From Microdochium bolleyi (lineage: Eukaryota > Ascomycota > Sordariomycetes > Xylariales > Microdochiaceae), in the NCBI GenBank assembly GCA_001566295.1, contig KQ964267.1, positions 132,096-196,095 on the forward strand: a stretch of 64,000 nt of DNA, read 5' to 3'. Shown here one piece after another: positions 44,657 to 55,516 of the stretch. Under the pieces are notes generated by a model. The model made no database searches, was not told the origin of the DNA, and saw only the letters and a list, made by a program, of their open reading frames with translations. Positions within the stretch are counted from its first letter, which is position 1. The number at the start of each line of letters is the position of its first letter. The translations under genes were made by a program, and so were the position numbers.

Positions 44657-47600
44657 TGGAAGAAGTGATGCTTGCTCCTGATTGGTTGAAATGTCGCGTC
44701 GTTGTTGAGGTACTTGACGGAGAAAAGACAGCAGTACCGATGGGGTGGATGTCTTGGGAGAAAAGTTTTCGGTGGGGATGGTGGCAGGGTTTCAGGTTTC
44801 CTTTCCAGGACTTGATCATCGCGTCTTTAGCAGACACGCGGTATGCTATAGGAAGTCTTTTAGTTACGCCTCCTGCCACGTACGACCATAGGATCGAGAA
44901 AATTGAGGGTCCCGTCCGCTCCCCTGTAACACAAGCTCGATACCGCCGGATCAGTAGTTGGGTCGGTGACGACCAGCGAATCCCCGGTGTTGTACGTCTT
45001 ACGTTTTTGCTCTTTTTGTTGGTCATAGTAGTTCTCAAACAAAGTCTTGTCTATCCTGTAAATGTGTAGCCAACTATGTTCTGTGCGTCTGATTCGGTCC
45101 GACCATCGTCAGAAGGGTTCAGCGTGGAGGAGCCGTCGAGTCTGAACCAAAGTGGATTCCGGGTCTCAGCGACCGACAGTGCCAAGAAAGGATGGAGAGA
45201 GTCTCCAAAAATGAGTAGCGGGGTCGGCAAGTGTGCAAGTATGCAGCTTCAGTGTTGAACTGGGGAGTTATCATCAAGAGGCTGCGACTGTCGATGCTGC
45301 CCTCGTGCCTGAGTGAGACCTGTCTCTTGACTTCAGTCGCTTGCACAGTCAGTAGTCTTTAGAGACACAGTTCTGATTTAATGTTTCAGCGCGGTCCAGG
45401 CCGACGCCTCCCAGAATCTGCAGCGCCATCCAAGACTTTTGCAGGCCGCTTGCCGCTACCAGTCGAGGGTTCCGAACACGACGTTCCGGCCTTGCCGCGC
45501 TGCGTCGAGAACTCTTTCCTGTGGTGTGCTATGCAGCGACTGCCTCGAGGTATGTGGCCGCACGCAATCCGAGTCATCTTAGAAAAAGGGATGATGGTCT
45601 TTATCAACATGCTTTGCCACACTGGCCGTCGCATTTGTTCTTAGCCAGTTGTATCCATATAAAACCAGCCGATTCGCCTCTCTATAAAATGCCAAATACA
45701 AACAAAGCTAGCCAAGTGTGTTGGTCTACGATGTGCAGGTGTTCCTTCTTTATAGCTTGTAGGGGTCCGCGCACACATAGAGATACAGTCAGCCAAACTA
45801 GCTAAAAGCACGCGACTAGCGTGGTAGTGTGCTTAATAGACAAAGCCGGGAACATGGTGGGCATAACTCGTGACAGCTTCAGGCCAGTCTCACAAAAGGA
45901 ACCTACTTCCAAATGAAGATCGCTACTATAAGAAGAGTGACTGTAAAGTCACATGTGGCAATCAGGCATGGGAGCATAGTGGCCGCGCGGCGTGCGGGTG
46001 TCTCCCGTCTTCAGGCTGGATGATGTCACTCCCCATGTCGTGATGCCCTGATACAGACTAGAGCGAGAGCGTTAGGCATCATCTGGGGATAGAGATGAGC
46101 CATTTAGCGCCAGTGATACTGTCGTAGTGGCTAGCAGTACACAGAACTGATTTGCGCTTCCTCCTTGGTCATCAACGCAGTGGAGCTTCGGGCCCTCCTA
46201 CATCTCGGGCTCCTTGAAGACTCCGAACCAGACAGTTCTGTACCCTGCGCATCGGCCCGTCACGCGGCATGTCGTGTGTATCGTGTCTCGTGTGGATGAT
46301 TCAGCTATCACGGGAACATCACAAATGCCACTTCTGATCAGGCCACATGCTTCTCACACTCCCGCCTCAGAGGTGGGGGCTGCCAGTGAAGTGTTTGAGA
46401 CTCCCGAGCTTTACTCATGGCCACGAGGCTGCCTGCCACATGGCGACCAAGTCTGAACAAGTGACATGTTGGGCGACTGCATAGGTCCGGCTAGACCTCG
46501 GTCACGACCCAGTGGCTGTTGTGGGCTGAGATATGTGTTGTCTTGATGAACCACCTGATATTGTATGCGAGGTGCTGGACGTACATCTGGTGGTGAGGTC
46601 TCCCGATGCTTACATAATCGCACAATGTAGGCAGTGCAGTTTTGACGCTGCATATCGGGGTCTCGGCATCTACGCCGCGACATAGGGGTCAACTTCCGCT
46701 CATCGCGGTAGTATTGCTTTCTTTTTACAGAGTGACGGAAACCAGGGCTGACCTGCCACGCTTGGTAAAGATAGGAAGCTGTGACGTATTGGCTGTGGTC
46801 TCTATCGAGCCATGGTTGCTGTTCCTGCTCGACATCCCCCACAACACACAAGCACGGAGAATTTGTGGCTTGTGGTTTCGGATCTGCAGGGAGGGTAGGC
46901 GACAGGCCGGCGGCCTACCAGAACGATGTAGATGAGACATGCTCGTCGCTAAAGCAACATGCTAGGCTAGGTCAAAGGTTCGCGGAAACATGTCTCGGCT
47001 CCCAGGAGGTCATTGGGTGCGTGCAGGATGCCAAGCTGTCAGAAATGACACATTTAGAGCTGCGGGTATTTCCGCAGCCGTGACCCCTCACCCCAAGCAA
47101 GTCTCTTGTGCTCGGCCTGATCCCGAATAAGCTCTGCGGATCAACACTTCAGATCTGTAGCAATTGAGAGGGCAGTCCCACCGATGGCCTGGCCTGCAGA
47201 TCTCCAGGAGCGCCAATAATCAAACTCCTGGCCCGCATTTCGCCATGAGCTCGTTGCAACCCATCGAAGAAAGCTCATGGTCACACGTCATCACTCTCAT
47301 CGTCGCTATCACGAGTGTGGTAGGCAATCGGCATGCAGCCAGATCACTAAATGCTGCGTCGGAGACTTGAGGAAGTGCGGAACGTGCCCCTTCTAATCCT
47401 TAGTGACCCAATGCGGCCCGTCATCACTGCTGGACGGGAAATCGCCTGGTACATGTGTTATTCGCGGTCTGGTAGTTCCTCGCGCGCCATTGTCGCATTC
47501 TTTTATCCAAGACAATGTATGAACCACTTTGGGCAAAGAACCCCCACTGGGCAACCACTTGAGAAACGTGGGACATAATGTTGTCAGCAAGCTTCGGGCC

Positions 47601-47799
47601 CTTCGAAGAACCCGATATGTCTCGTGTCATATCGGAGCGTTTCGGCCGTGGCTTCTAGGCCTGCTCCCCTTACGTTGACGACAAATCCATGATCAGCATG
47701 CGCCAGAAACCTTGCTGCGGACGGACAGCAATTGCTATGCCTACCGCCTGAAAGGCTTCAGAGGAGAGACTTGAAGTGATCAGTGCCTCGTGCAATTTG

Positions 47800-47805
47800 T
47801 ATAAA
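47800..47805 (+). promoter_or_regulatory. TATA box of the secreted-protein gene
   Basis: TATAAA 155 bp upstream of the ATG at 47955. Confidence 0.5.
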
Positions 47806-47954
47806 TTCGGCCGTGATCTGCCCTCGGTCTGGTTGTTGTCCTCGCTTGGCACTCTACAGCAAATAATCTCAGCAGTAATCCCCAAGACTGACTTTTCTCC
47901 TCGATACCGAGGTTCACAGAGCCCCATTTTCATCACAGAGCACTCATCCCCACA

Positions 47955-48712
47955 ATGAAGTTCTTCCACTTTCTCACCTTTGCCGTAGCGGCGTCTGCCA
48001 CCCCCGTCCCAGGACTCGAGCTCAGCACCGAGAAGCCCAAGGACCTCGCTACCCGCCAGGCCAACAACCTCGCCCAGGTCGCACTCAACGCCGTGACGAC
48101 CGCTTCCAACACTATTGACACGAGTCTGGACACCATCGGTGAGCACGCTACCATTTCCTTTCTCCTTCGCACCCACCCTCACCCGTCACATTCCCAGTCC
48201 AACCTCCACCCACAACGAGCTAACACGCCCGATTCCCTCCAGCCAGCACCCTTGCCGCCGCCGGCGACAACATCAACGTCGACGTCCAGGCCGTCCTCGA
48301 GGCAAACCTGAACGCCATCTCGGCCGCACTGGGCCAGGGCGCGGGCGCCGTCACGGGCGCCATCGCCGCCGCGGGCGGCAACATCGCCAACGCCGTGACG
48401 GGCTACGGGCTCGTGCAGGTCCTGCAGCTCGTCACGGCGTCCAACCGGCTCGTCGCGCTGCTGAAACAGCTGGGCGTCCGGCTCGACGCCACCATCGACA
48501 ACCTCGACGCCGTCGCGCCCGCCGCCCTCGAGGCCCTCAACGACGAGCTCGCCCTCATCCGCGACGCCGTCGACCCCTTCGTCACGCCCGTCGGCGAAAT
48601 CATCAACGCTGTCCGCCGCATCACCCTCACGGGCAGCCTGCTGCTCACCGGGTTCGACCGGGCCGTGCCCGGCCTGCTGGGCATCCTGGATGACCTTCTC
48701 GGTGGGCTCTAG
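47955..48712 (+). CDS. Small secreted cysteine-free helical protein
   Basis: Not assigned to a family. 217 aa from exons 47955-48138 and 48243-48712 (104-nt phase-1 intron, GTGAGC...CCAG). The ATG has the context CACAATGA and opens a signal peptide (MKFFHFLTFAVAASATPVPG). There are no cysteines in the whole protein. The mature part is Ala/Leu/Val/Asn-rich and predicted to be long amphipathic helices (NNLAQVALNAVTTASNTIDT, then ITLTGSLLLTGFDRAVPGLL). The two ends of the mature region are more hydrophobic than the centre. It resembles hydrophobic-surface-binding or wall proteins in composition only. A role at the cell surface or as an effector-like secreted protein is a guess. Confidence 0.75.
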
Positions 48713-49086
48713 ACTGCTTGATGCAATGTCTTCTTGCGATGAGCTCGACACATGCCTTAGGCCTTCGGAGGTCCGTCGTCGAGTGGTTGAGTTCTGCACA
48801 CGGGAGTCTGGCTCTCGAGTGCTGGGAGGATTATGTGATATGTGGCATGCTTGAATCGAGTTTGTTGAGCTTTTCTTATTGCCGCGCGAGGGAAGTTGGT
48901 ATAAAGATACTTGACGATTACGAGACAGATACGACTGGCGCACCAGGAGGTTATTTCAACATGGGTTCTACCACTTCATCAGGTCGATGTTCACGGTCGT
49001 TTATAATGCAGTCTACTATGCGAGAGACAAGCTAGCTAGGAACGCAATTGAAAACGACATCTGCGTCATGGGACCTTCTTCCACGA
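48713..49086. other. Convergent intergenic region
   Basis: 374 bp between the secreted-protein gene and the stop of the DUF2985 gene. No gene or repeat seen. Confidence 0.5.
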
Positions 49087-49247
49087 TCAGATCTGCTCCT
49101 TCTCCACAATCTGCACCTCCGGGCCCTCGATCTTCTTGACCTTTCTGCCTTCCCACCACGACATGAGGCCCGAGGCCATGCCCGTCCCGCAGCCGAGCGC
49201 GATGAATGTGCCCGTGGCCCATGTCTAGTAAGCCTCAGCATTAGCAA

Positions 49248-49284
<37 letters not shown>

Positions 49285-50940
49285 GACCCTGTCAACCCGA
49301 TCCTGATCTCGGGTGTACTGGGACGATACCGGAGGGGTGTTTGTATTGGGACAAGGCCTGACAAGATGGGAAGACTTACAGGTCGATCGAACCGGTTGAA
49401 CCCCCACATGAAGTAGCACAGCGCGCACTGGAACCCCGTGTTGGCGATCATCATCATGATGGTGAAGAAGAGCTTCCACAGCGCCGTGGGCGGGGCGGTC
49501 TGGCCCGTGAACGTCGTGGAGCGGACGAACGGGCGTGGCTCGAAGTCTGCGGTGCTTCCGTCGTCGTGGTTGTGGCCCAGCTCGATGTCCTGATCGTGGT
49601 CCGCGTCTGGGACGTTGCTGTACTTTGTCCCGGGGCTGCCTGAGCCACCGACGCCGTCATGAGCACCACTCGTAGCAGAAGCAGCAGCAGTGGTAGTAGT
49701 GGCAGCACCGCCGTCGCCGTCGTTGTCGGGGACAGCCCACCGCGGCGGCCGGAACCAGCCATTGTTCTGCCTCGCGAGGCGCTGCATGGCGTCGACGTCG
49801 TGGAACCGCGTGGCCTTGATGAAGAAGTACAGGTCGCGGAACCGCCACGGCGCTAGGCCGAAGCCCGTCACGCAGAAGAGCGCGTTGAGGATCTGCGAGT
49901 CGATCTCGAGCCAGATCTTGCGCGGGGAGTTGTCGTCGTCGGCGGTGGGGACGGCCATGGCGGGGGCCGCGTTGAGGAGGAGGAAGAAGAGCATGGCCTG
50001 TGATGCAGTCAGTAACTGTGATTCCCAAGGACACGCTGTAGCGGGCAGGGGAGGGTCGGGGGTTAGAGAATCAGCATGGGAAACACGAAGAAGCATAGAA
50101 AAAACGTACACCCCAGGCCTAGAGAAATGGCAGTAATGTTAGCATCTCGATCTGTTGGGCGTCCCGGTATAGGCAGTAGAGAGGATGACATACCACAATG
50201 TTCAGACAGTAAATGGTGATGCAGAACCCAGCAAAGGTCGTGAAGAACTTCCAGAACGCCAGCAGGCCATTGCGGACTGTGGGGCCCCAGCTCTCAAGCC
50301 GCTCGTGCTTGTGCTTCTCCTTCAGCGTCTGCCGGCGCTTGAGGCCCCTGAAGCGGTGGCCGTGGCGGTGCCTGTGTTGCTGCTGCTGCTGCTGCTGTTT
50401 GTCCTCGCTACCGTGAATGCTGTCGTCTGGAGCAGGCGCACCAGACAACGACACCGGCCGTGATGATGACGATACTCGGTCCTGTCGACCGCCGGCCTCC
50501 TCGTCGACGTCAGCCAGCATCGTCCCGGTCCCTCTCCGCACCAAGGCTGGCTGCTGTCCTCCCATCCGATCACCACCTCCGCCTCCGCCGACCGAGCCCC
50601 TCCGCACCGAGTTGGACCGCACGAGCACGAGCTCCCCGTCCTCGGGGTCCTCTGCGACCCTGCGCGTCGAGTGGCCCTGGCTGTTGAACTCGATGAATTC
50701 GGAGCCGCCCGTCTCGGTGCTGCGCAGCTCCGAGAGGTTGGGCGCCTGGGCGATGGCCGTGCCAGCGGCCTGCCACATGCCGAGCTGGGGGTTGCTATTC
50801 ATGACAACCGAGGCGCGGCGGACGATGTCGTCGAGGATGCCGCCGCCACTGCCACTGCCCGCGGTTCCGGAGGTACCGGTGGTGCCAGAGCGGGGGCGCG
50901 GACGGAAGGAGTCGCGGTGCTGGGGCGGTGAGCTCGCCAT
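49087..50940 (-). CDS. DUF2985 multi-pass membrane protein with a 9-nt micro-exon
   Basis: 503 aa, function unknown. Minus-strand exons are 50940-50194, 50118-50110, 49997-49380 and 49224-49087. The second exon is only 9 nt (Ala-Trp-Gly), and both flanking introns are GT-AG (75 and 112 nt). Without it the family sequence LNIV-AWG-AMLFFLLLNA would lack three residues. The N-terminal 210 residues are cytosolic-looking, Ser/Gly-rich, with a poly-Gln tract and a basic RFRGLKRRQTLKEKHKHE. Membrane segments are FWKFFTTFAGFCITIYCLNI, MLFFLLLNAAPAM, LFFTIMMMIANTGFQCALCY and TFIALGCGTGMASGLMSWW. DPRKIWLE-like and CVTGFGLAPWRFRDLY-like stretches are the DUF2985 signature. The first in-frame ATG is at 50940; the frame is open upstream only to a TTG. 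The last intron carries a (CA)17 tract. Confidence 0.85.
49249..49282. repeat. (CA)17 microsatellite in an intron
   Basis: Seventeen CA units, inside the 155-nt last intron of the DUF2985 gene (TG on the coding strand). Its location close to the 3' splice site could influence splicing. Confidence 0.9.
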
Positions 50941-51902
50941 TGCTCTGTGATGCTGTGCGTGTTGCGCGTGGTGGTGTTGAAGGATATGAGGCTGTCTCAG
51001 GGGGCCCTCTGAAGCTCTGTGCTCCGGACTTGAGACTGCGCGTCGTCGTCGCGGAGGTGGCTGCGCAGTTGCCAATGCTGACCGCAGCGAAGAGATCCGC
51101 GGAGTCCGCCTCGTCTATTGAGGTGCCTGGGACACGATAAGAGGTGGGACAATGCGCCGCACTCGAGCTGGTCAATGAATCCGTCGCATCCGAGTCGCCT
51201 TTGTGAGGAAGTAGACGATTGATGGTCTGGCGCGTCAGGCAATGATGTCAACGGGCGCGTGCCTACGCTTCCGCTAGGAGGGAGAGGTGGAAATTAGGTT
51301 TTTCGAGCCCTGCCGGATGCCCCGAGCCATGACTGACGGGCGCCACGCTAGCATCACGCGCGGATGCGGAATAGCGCCGACTGCGGCGATCTCTGGCACG
51401 TCTTGATGGTATTTTTGGGAAGGGCAGGGATGTCCTCCAGCACGCTACTTACGGTACCCTGAATGGAGCGAGCGTTGTGCATGGCTGACGGAGAGTAATG
51501 CAGGGCACCAGAGATCGAGCCCAGAGGAGGCAACAACGCCAGAAGCAGCAGGGGCGGCCACTTCGCACTCGCCCCGCTGGGCACAGCGGATGCTCGGGCA
51601 ACGGCTGCAGCTGATAGGCCTGCTCGGTCTGGCAGCGCAGCCATGGGGACCGCCCATACTCAGCCACGAAAAGCAGTGCCGGCGCGGACCCCTGAACAGC
51701 CAGGCACCGGCAATGCTCGGGGCCTGTGGGGCATATGCGAGACGACTGACACTCTGATAATTACAGAGCAAGTTACAGACAGTTCATGAAGATGGAAAGT
51801 TGATATATAGTCCTGTCGGTCACATTCATGGAGTCCTTCTCTCTCAGCCCAGACATACCATTCACGAGATCAAGCAGTGCAGAAGTCGCTCACACTAGCA
51901 CA
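50941..51902. other. Divergent promoter region (DUF2985 / RTA1-like)
   Basis: About 960 bp between divergent membrane-protein genes. Open frames on the minus strand upstream of 50940 have no ATG that leads in frame into the DUF2985 protein. A TATA box for the RTA1-like gene is listed separately. Confidence 0.5.
51804..51809 (+). promoter_or_regulatory. TATA box of the RTA1-like gene
   Basis: TATATA about 94 bp upstream of the ATG at 51903. Confidence 0.5.
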
Positions 51903-53370
51903 ATGATCTGCACCACACTGATCTCCCTCCTCGCCCTGGCCCTGGGCACCTCCGCCCTTCCGAACGGCGCACGGCGGGAGCAACAAGCCACACCCACTAC
52001 CACGATAGTGCTCCCCAGAGACACCATCACGATCCCATCAACAGCAGCACCAACACCACCACCAGCCACAACTCCCACCGGCACCTTCTACATCACCAGC
52101 TACATCACCATCACGGGCTTCACCTCCCCGCACGCCACCCTGCCCGACAAGACCATCGAGCTCGTGCTGCCCACCTGCATCCAGACCATCGCCCCGGACC
52201 CGAGCGACGGCTACATTCTACCCGGGGAGTGCGGTGCGCTGTACAACTACCGCCCCTCGTCCGCCGCGGCCATGGTCGCCACCGTGGTCTTCGGCCTGCT
52301 GACTGCCGCACACGTCTGGCTCGGCTTCGTGCAGCACCGCAAAGGGTGGACCTGGGTGCTGGTCATGGCGTGCCTGTGGGAGTTCCTCGGGTTCGCGTCC
52401 CGCGTGGCGAGCACCCGGGCGCAGAACGTCGTGGGGTTGTATCTGGTGATGCAGATCTTCATCCTGCTCGCGCCGCTATGTGAGTGCCCTTACCTTGTCT
52501 CCTTCTCTTTTATCCTCAACCGATCCTTGAACTTGACACTGACACTGACACTGCAAAAACCCAGGGATCAACGCCTTCGCCTACATCGTCCTCGGCCGCC
52601 TCATCCACGCCTACCTGCCGGGCCACGCCCTCCTGGGGATCCCGGCATACGTCTTCTCGGCGGTGTTCGTGACGCTCGACGTCGCGGCTTTCGTCGTGCA
52701 GCTCGTCGGAGGGACCATGGCCGGGCCCACGGCACCTCCCGAGGAGCTCGCGCACGCGATACACATCTACATGGGCGGCATCGCGCTGCAGCAGTTCTTC
52801 ATTGTCGTGTTCGTCAGCCTGGCGGCGCGGTTCCAGGTCGAGGCCGCCCGCCAGCGGGATGACGAGAAGATGGGTGTCAAACACCTTTCCCTTGACACTC
52901 CTGGCGGCAGCAGCAGCAGCAGCAGCAGCAGTATCAGCGCGGGATATCTGTCCTCCTGGCGCGCCCTCCTCGCCGCGCTGTACTTCGTCCTCGCGATGAT
53001 CACCCTGCGCATCGTCTACCGGCTCGTCGAGATGTCCTCGGGCGACCCGGACAACTCGCTCACCCGCAGCGAGACGTATCTGTACGTCCTCGAGGCGCTG
53101 CCCATGGCACTCGCGCTGCTGGCGTTCGCGGTCGTGCACCCGGCCCGGGCGCTCAGCGGGCCCGAGGCGGATGGAATGCCGGGGCTGTTCGGAGTGGTGT
53201 GGAGAAAGATGAAGTGTTGCGGGAGGGGGGGGAGGGGGACGCAGAAGGACGCCGAGGGAAGGATGCTGCCGCCGGGGGTGGCATTCGGGGGCGCTGCTGA
53301 GATGGGACATGTAAAGAGAAGGGGCACATATGAGAGGATTGGCGAGGCCGAAGCCGGGCGTCGTGTATAG
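51903..53370 (+). CDS. RTA1-like lipid-translocating membrane protein
   Basis: 460 aa, seven-helix fungal membrane protein of the RTA1/RSB1 lipid-exporter family, which affects resistance to toxic lipids and drugs and plasma-membrane lipid asymmetry. Exons are 51903-52479 and 52565-53370 (85-nt intron, phase 1). I chose the ATG at 51903 rather than the in-frame ATG at 51828 because it starts a signal peptide (MICTTLISLLALALGTSALP). After a Thr/Pro-rich extracellular stretch, ECGALYNYRPSSAAAMVATV marks the start of the RTA1 domain, with WEFLGFASRVAS and DVAAFVVQLVGGTMAG as family signatures. A poly-Ser linker lies before the last two helices. The C-terminal tail is basic and cytosolic. No ligand can be assigned. 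Confidence 0.85.
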
Positions 53371-53579
53371 CGGTGCTTCTGGACATCCATCGACGCACTT
53401 GGGAAAGACCAGTAGCCAGGCAGGTTCTAGAGTGCGTCGCCCTCGACATGTAGAAATTACTTCCTGATTAGACGCCTTTGCACCCCGATCCCCACGACAG
53501 CATTGGTGTGAGCATCGGCCCCTCTGTCTTTCCCCTTGCTTTCAACAGCACATCGCTTTACACTGGCGCCGCGACGTTG

Positions 53580-54576
53580 TCATGAGCCCTCTCCGGCCGG
53601 CTGATTCTTCTCCTCCCCACCTTCAAGGTGAGCCGCCACGTCCGTCGTCGTTCGCCCCTCTGCTGCCCCGCAGGACGCATCGCGGTCGGGTTCGGGGTCG
53701 GCGCCTCCCCTATAGGCAGCAGGGTACAGGTCGATCGCGAAGGACATGACGTAGAGCGCAAACACGAGCGCGAGGATCCACTCGAGCACCGCCGCGGCGT
53801 CGTGGCGGCCGTAGAAGAGCAGCGCGACAAAAGCGACCGCGAGAACGAACTCGACCAGGACGAACGCGAGCTTCATGTAGAACGAGAGGCGCAGGGAGGG
53901 CTGTTCGATGCGGTATTCTGTTGTCCCCGGGTAAGTACAAGAAAAAAGAAGGAAAAAGAAAAAAGAACACATGGCAGCAGGACGTCACTCACGTTTCCCC
54001 AGGCGCTGGTACTGCCAGCAGATGCAGATCGCGGAGGCCAGATAGCCGACGATGAAGACGAGCAGGAAGACGCGGTGCAGCGCCTCGTAGCGCGCCGTGT
54101 CGAAGCCGGAGAGGAGGCACAGGCCCGCGGCGCCGAGGCCGGCGGAGGCGAGGGTGAGGCGGGACAGGACGCGCTGGGTGCGGCTCCCGTCGTAGGTGCG
54201 CAGCAGCAGCTTGCGCCAGTGGCGCTGGCCGCTGGGGAAAGGGCGCCAGCGGCGGCGGCGGAGGTGGGCGTCGAGGTAGAGGGTCACGCCGAGCAGGAGC
54301 GTCGTGAGCACGCAGCCGACGACGAAGAGCGGCTTGAGGGTCGACGCGCCAACGTCGGAGATGAAGGCGATGGTCTGGCGGGGGGACATGGACGGGTAGT
54401 ACGTGGACGAGGTGTCGACGAGCCAGTACAGCAGCAGGGCGAGCAGGGTCGCCAGCCAGATGAGGCCGGCGACGATGGGGACGACCTGATTGTGAGGTTA
54501 GGCTACGATGTTGGCGGTGGTGGTGAGATCGGTGGTGGTGGCTTACCCAGTAGGAGGATGCCGGTTTTCTGCTCAT
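53580..54576 (-). CDS. Frag1/DRAM/Sfk1-family membrane protein
   Basis: 286 aa, predicted six-helix membrane protein. Minus-strand exons are 54576-54547 (only ten codons), 54485-53993 and 53917-53580, with introns of 61 and 75 nt (GT-AG). The ATG at 54576 is the only one in frame; the frame upstream reaches just a GTG. TISDVGAS-like residues (FISDVGASTLKPLFVVGC), LLSGFDTARYEALHRVFL and CWQYQRLGK match the Frag1/DRAM/Sfk1 family. Yeast Sfk1 helps recruit the PI4-kinase Stt4 at the plasma membrane and affects lipid asymmetry, as RTA1-type proteins do. The gene is convergent with the RTA1-like gene (209 bp apart). Confidence 0.85.
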
Positions 54577-55516
54577 GGTAGGCCGAGATGTCGTCGCTGT
54601 GGAGTGTCCATCCGGTGTCTGTTGCACCGGATGCAGTGCGCTGAGGATGGAGGTTATAACGACAGAGGTCAGTGTATAGACCAGGTTGGGAGACTGCGCC
54701 GCGCCCGGCGCTTACGGAAGACGACAGTCAGCGCCGTGCTCCGGGGATTGTCCGCGCTGCAGAGCCCGGAGTTAACGAAGCGCGCAGCATCGTGGGCTTG
54801 GCGTGTCGGGAGACGGGCAGGCATCCCCGCTTACATAAACACAGGCCCGGCCGGGCGTGGAACCATACCACAGTACGCTACTCTGTGCATCTCGACACTA
54901 CCTGGGTACGCGTAAACTACAGCTGAAGAAACGCCCTTCTTTGCAAAGAACAAGGAGATCCCCCATGCTTTGACGGTCCGCTCGCAGGACTGCTCCTGAC
55001 AGACGGTGCTGGTGGCCCCTGGCACTAGACCCAATCAGGCCATCTTGCCCGTTGCAGACTCGGCTGCGTCGCCCGCGGCCGAGACATGGCCATCAACATC
55101 CAGATCTGTAAGCTAAAGGCGAAGGCCGGGGCCTCGGTCCCGAGCACCAGCTGCACAGTACCAGCAACGAGATCGAGAGTCCCGGCCATGATGAACCCGC
55201 GGCAGTCCCTTGCGGGCCGTGATATGTCAGCTGGGAATTATAGTGCGCTCAAACCGTCAAGATTTCCTCATTCGCAACATGTGAAGAGCATGATTAACAA
55301 CACGACAAGGTAGCCTTGGGCAAGAAGAAACAATAGATCGTGAGATGTACGAGCAGATCGCTATCGAGAGAGATGACACTCGTAGCATATAAGTAGCCAC
55401 ATCCTCCGATGGACGCAGTTTACCATATCGTCTGATCACCACGAAAGCCAGCATCAGTACAGCCTAAACATCACAATCACAGCCACCAACATCACCATTC
55501 AGCCGATCACAAGAAA
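54577..55516. other. Intergenic, divergent promoters
   Basis: About 940 bp between the Frag1-like gene and the NmrA-like gene, which point away from each other. No gene recognised. A TATAAG word at about 55388 lies upstream of the NmrA-like ATG, and the leader just before it is CA-rich. Confidence 0.5.

Larger units (their letters stand above)
43946..47954. other. 4-kb region with one tRNA gene and no supported protein gene
   Basis: Apart from the tRNA-Val gene, no protein gene can be supported. Scattered frames of 60-146 codons on both strands have no domains, and the region 45600-47700 is A/T-richer than the coding flanks. The final part is the promoter of the secreted-protein gene. Confidence 0.5.

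Noticed and set aside
44665..45069. 134-codon frame beside the tRNA
   Set aside because: It has an ATG but no recognisable domain. The composition is unlike the neighbouring genes.
52516..53310. 264-codon minus-strand frame opposite the RTA1-like gene
   Set aside because: Antisense of coding exons; its His/Glu/Arg-rich protein has no domain.
53628..54581. 317-codon plus-strand frame opposite the Frag1-like gene
   Set aside because: Gly/Glu/Ala-rich antisense product; the minus-strand frame has the conserved membrane segments and introns.
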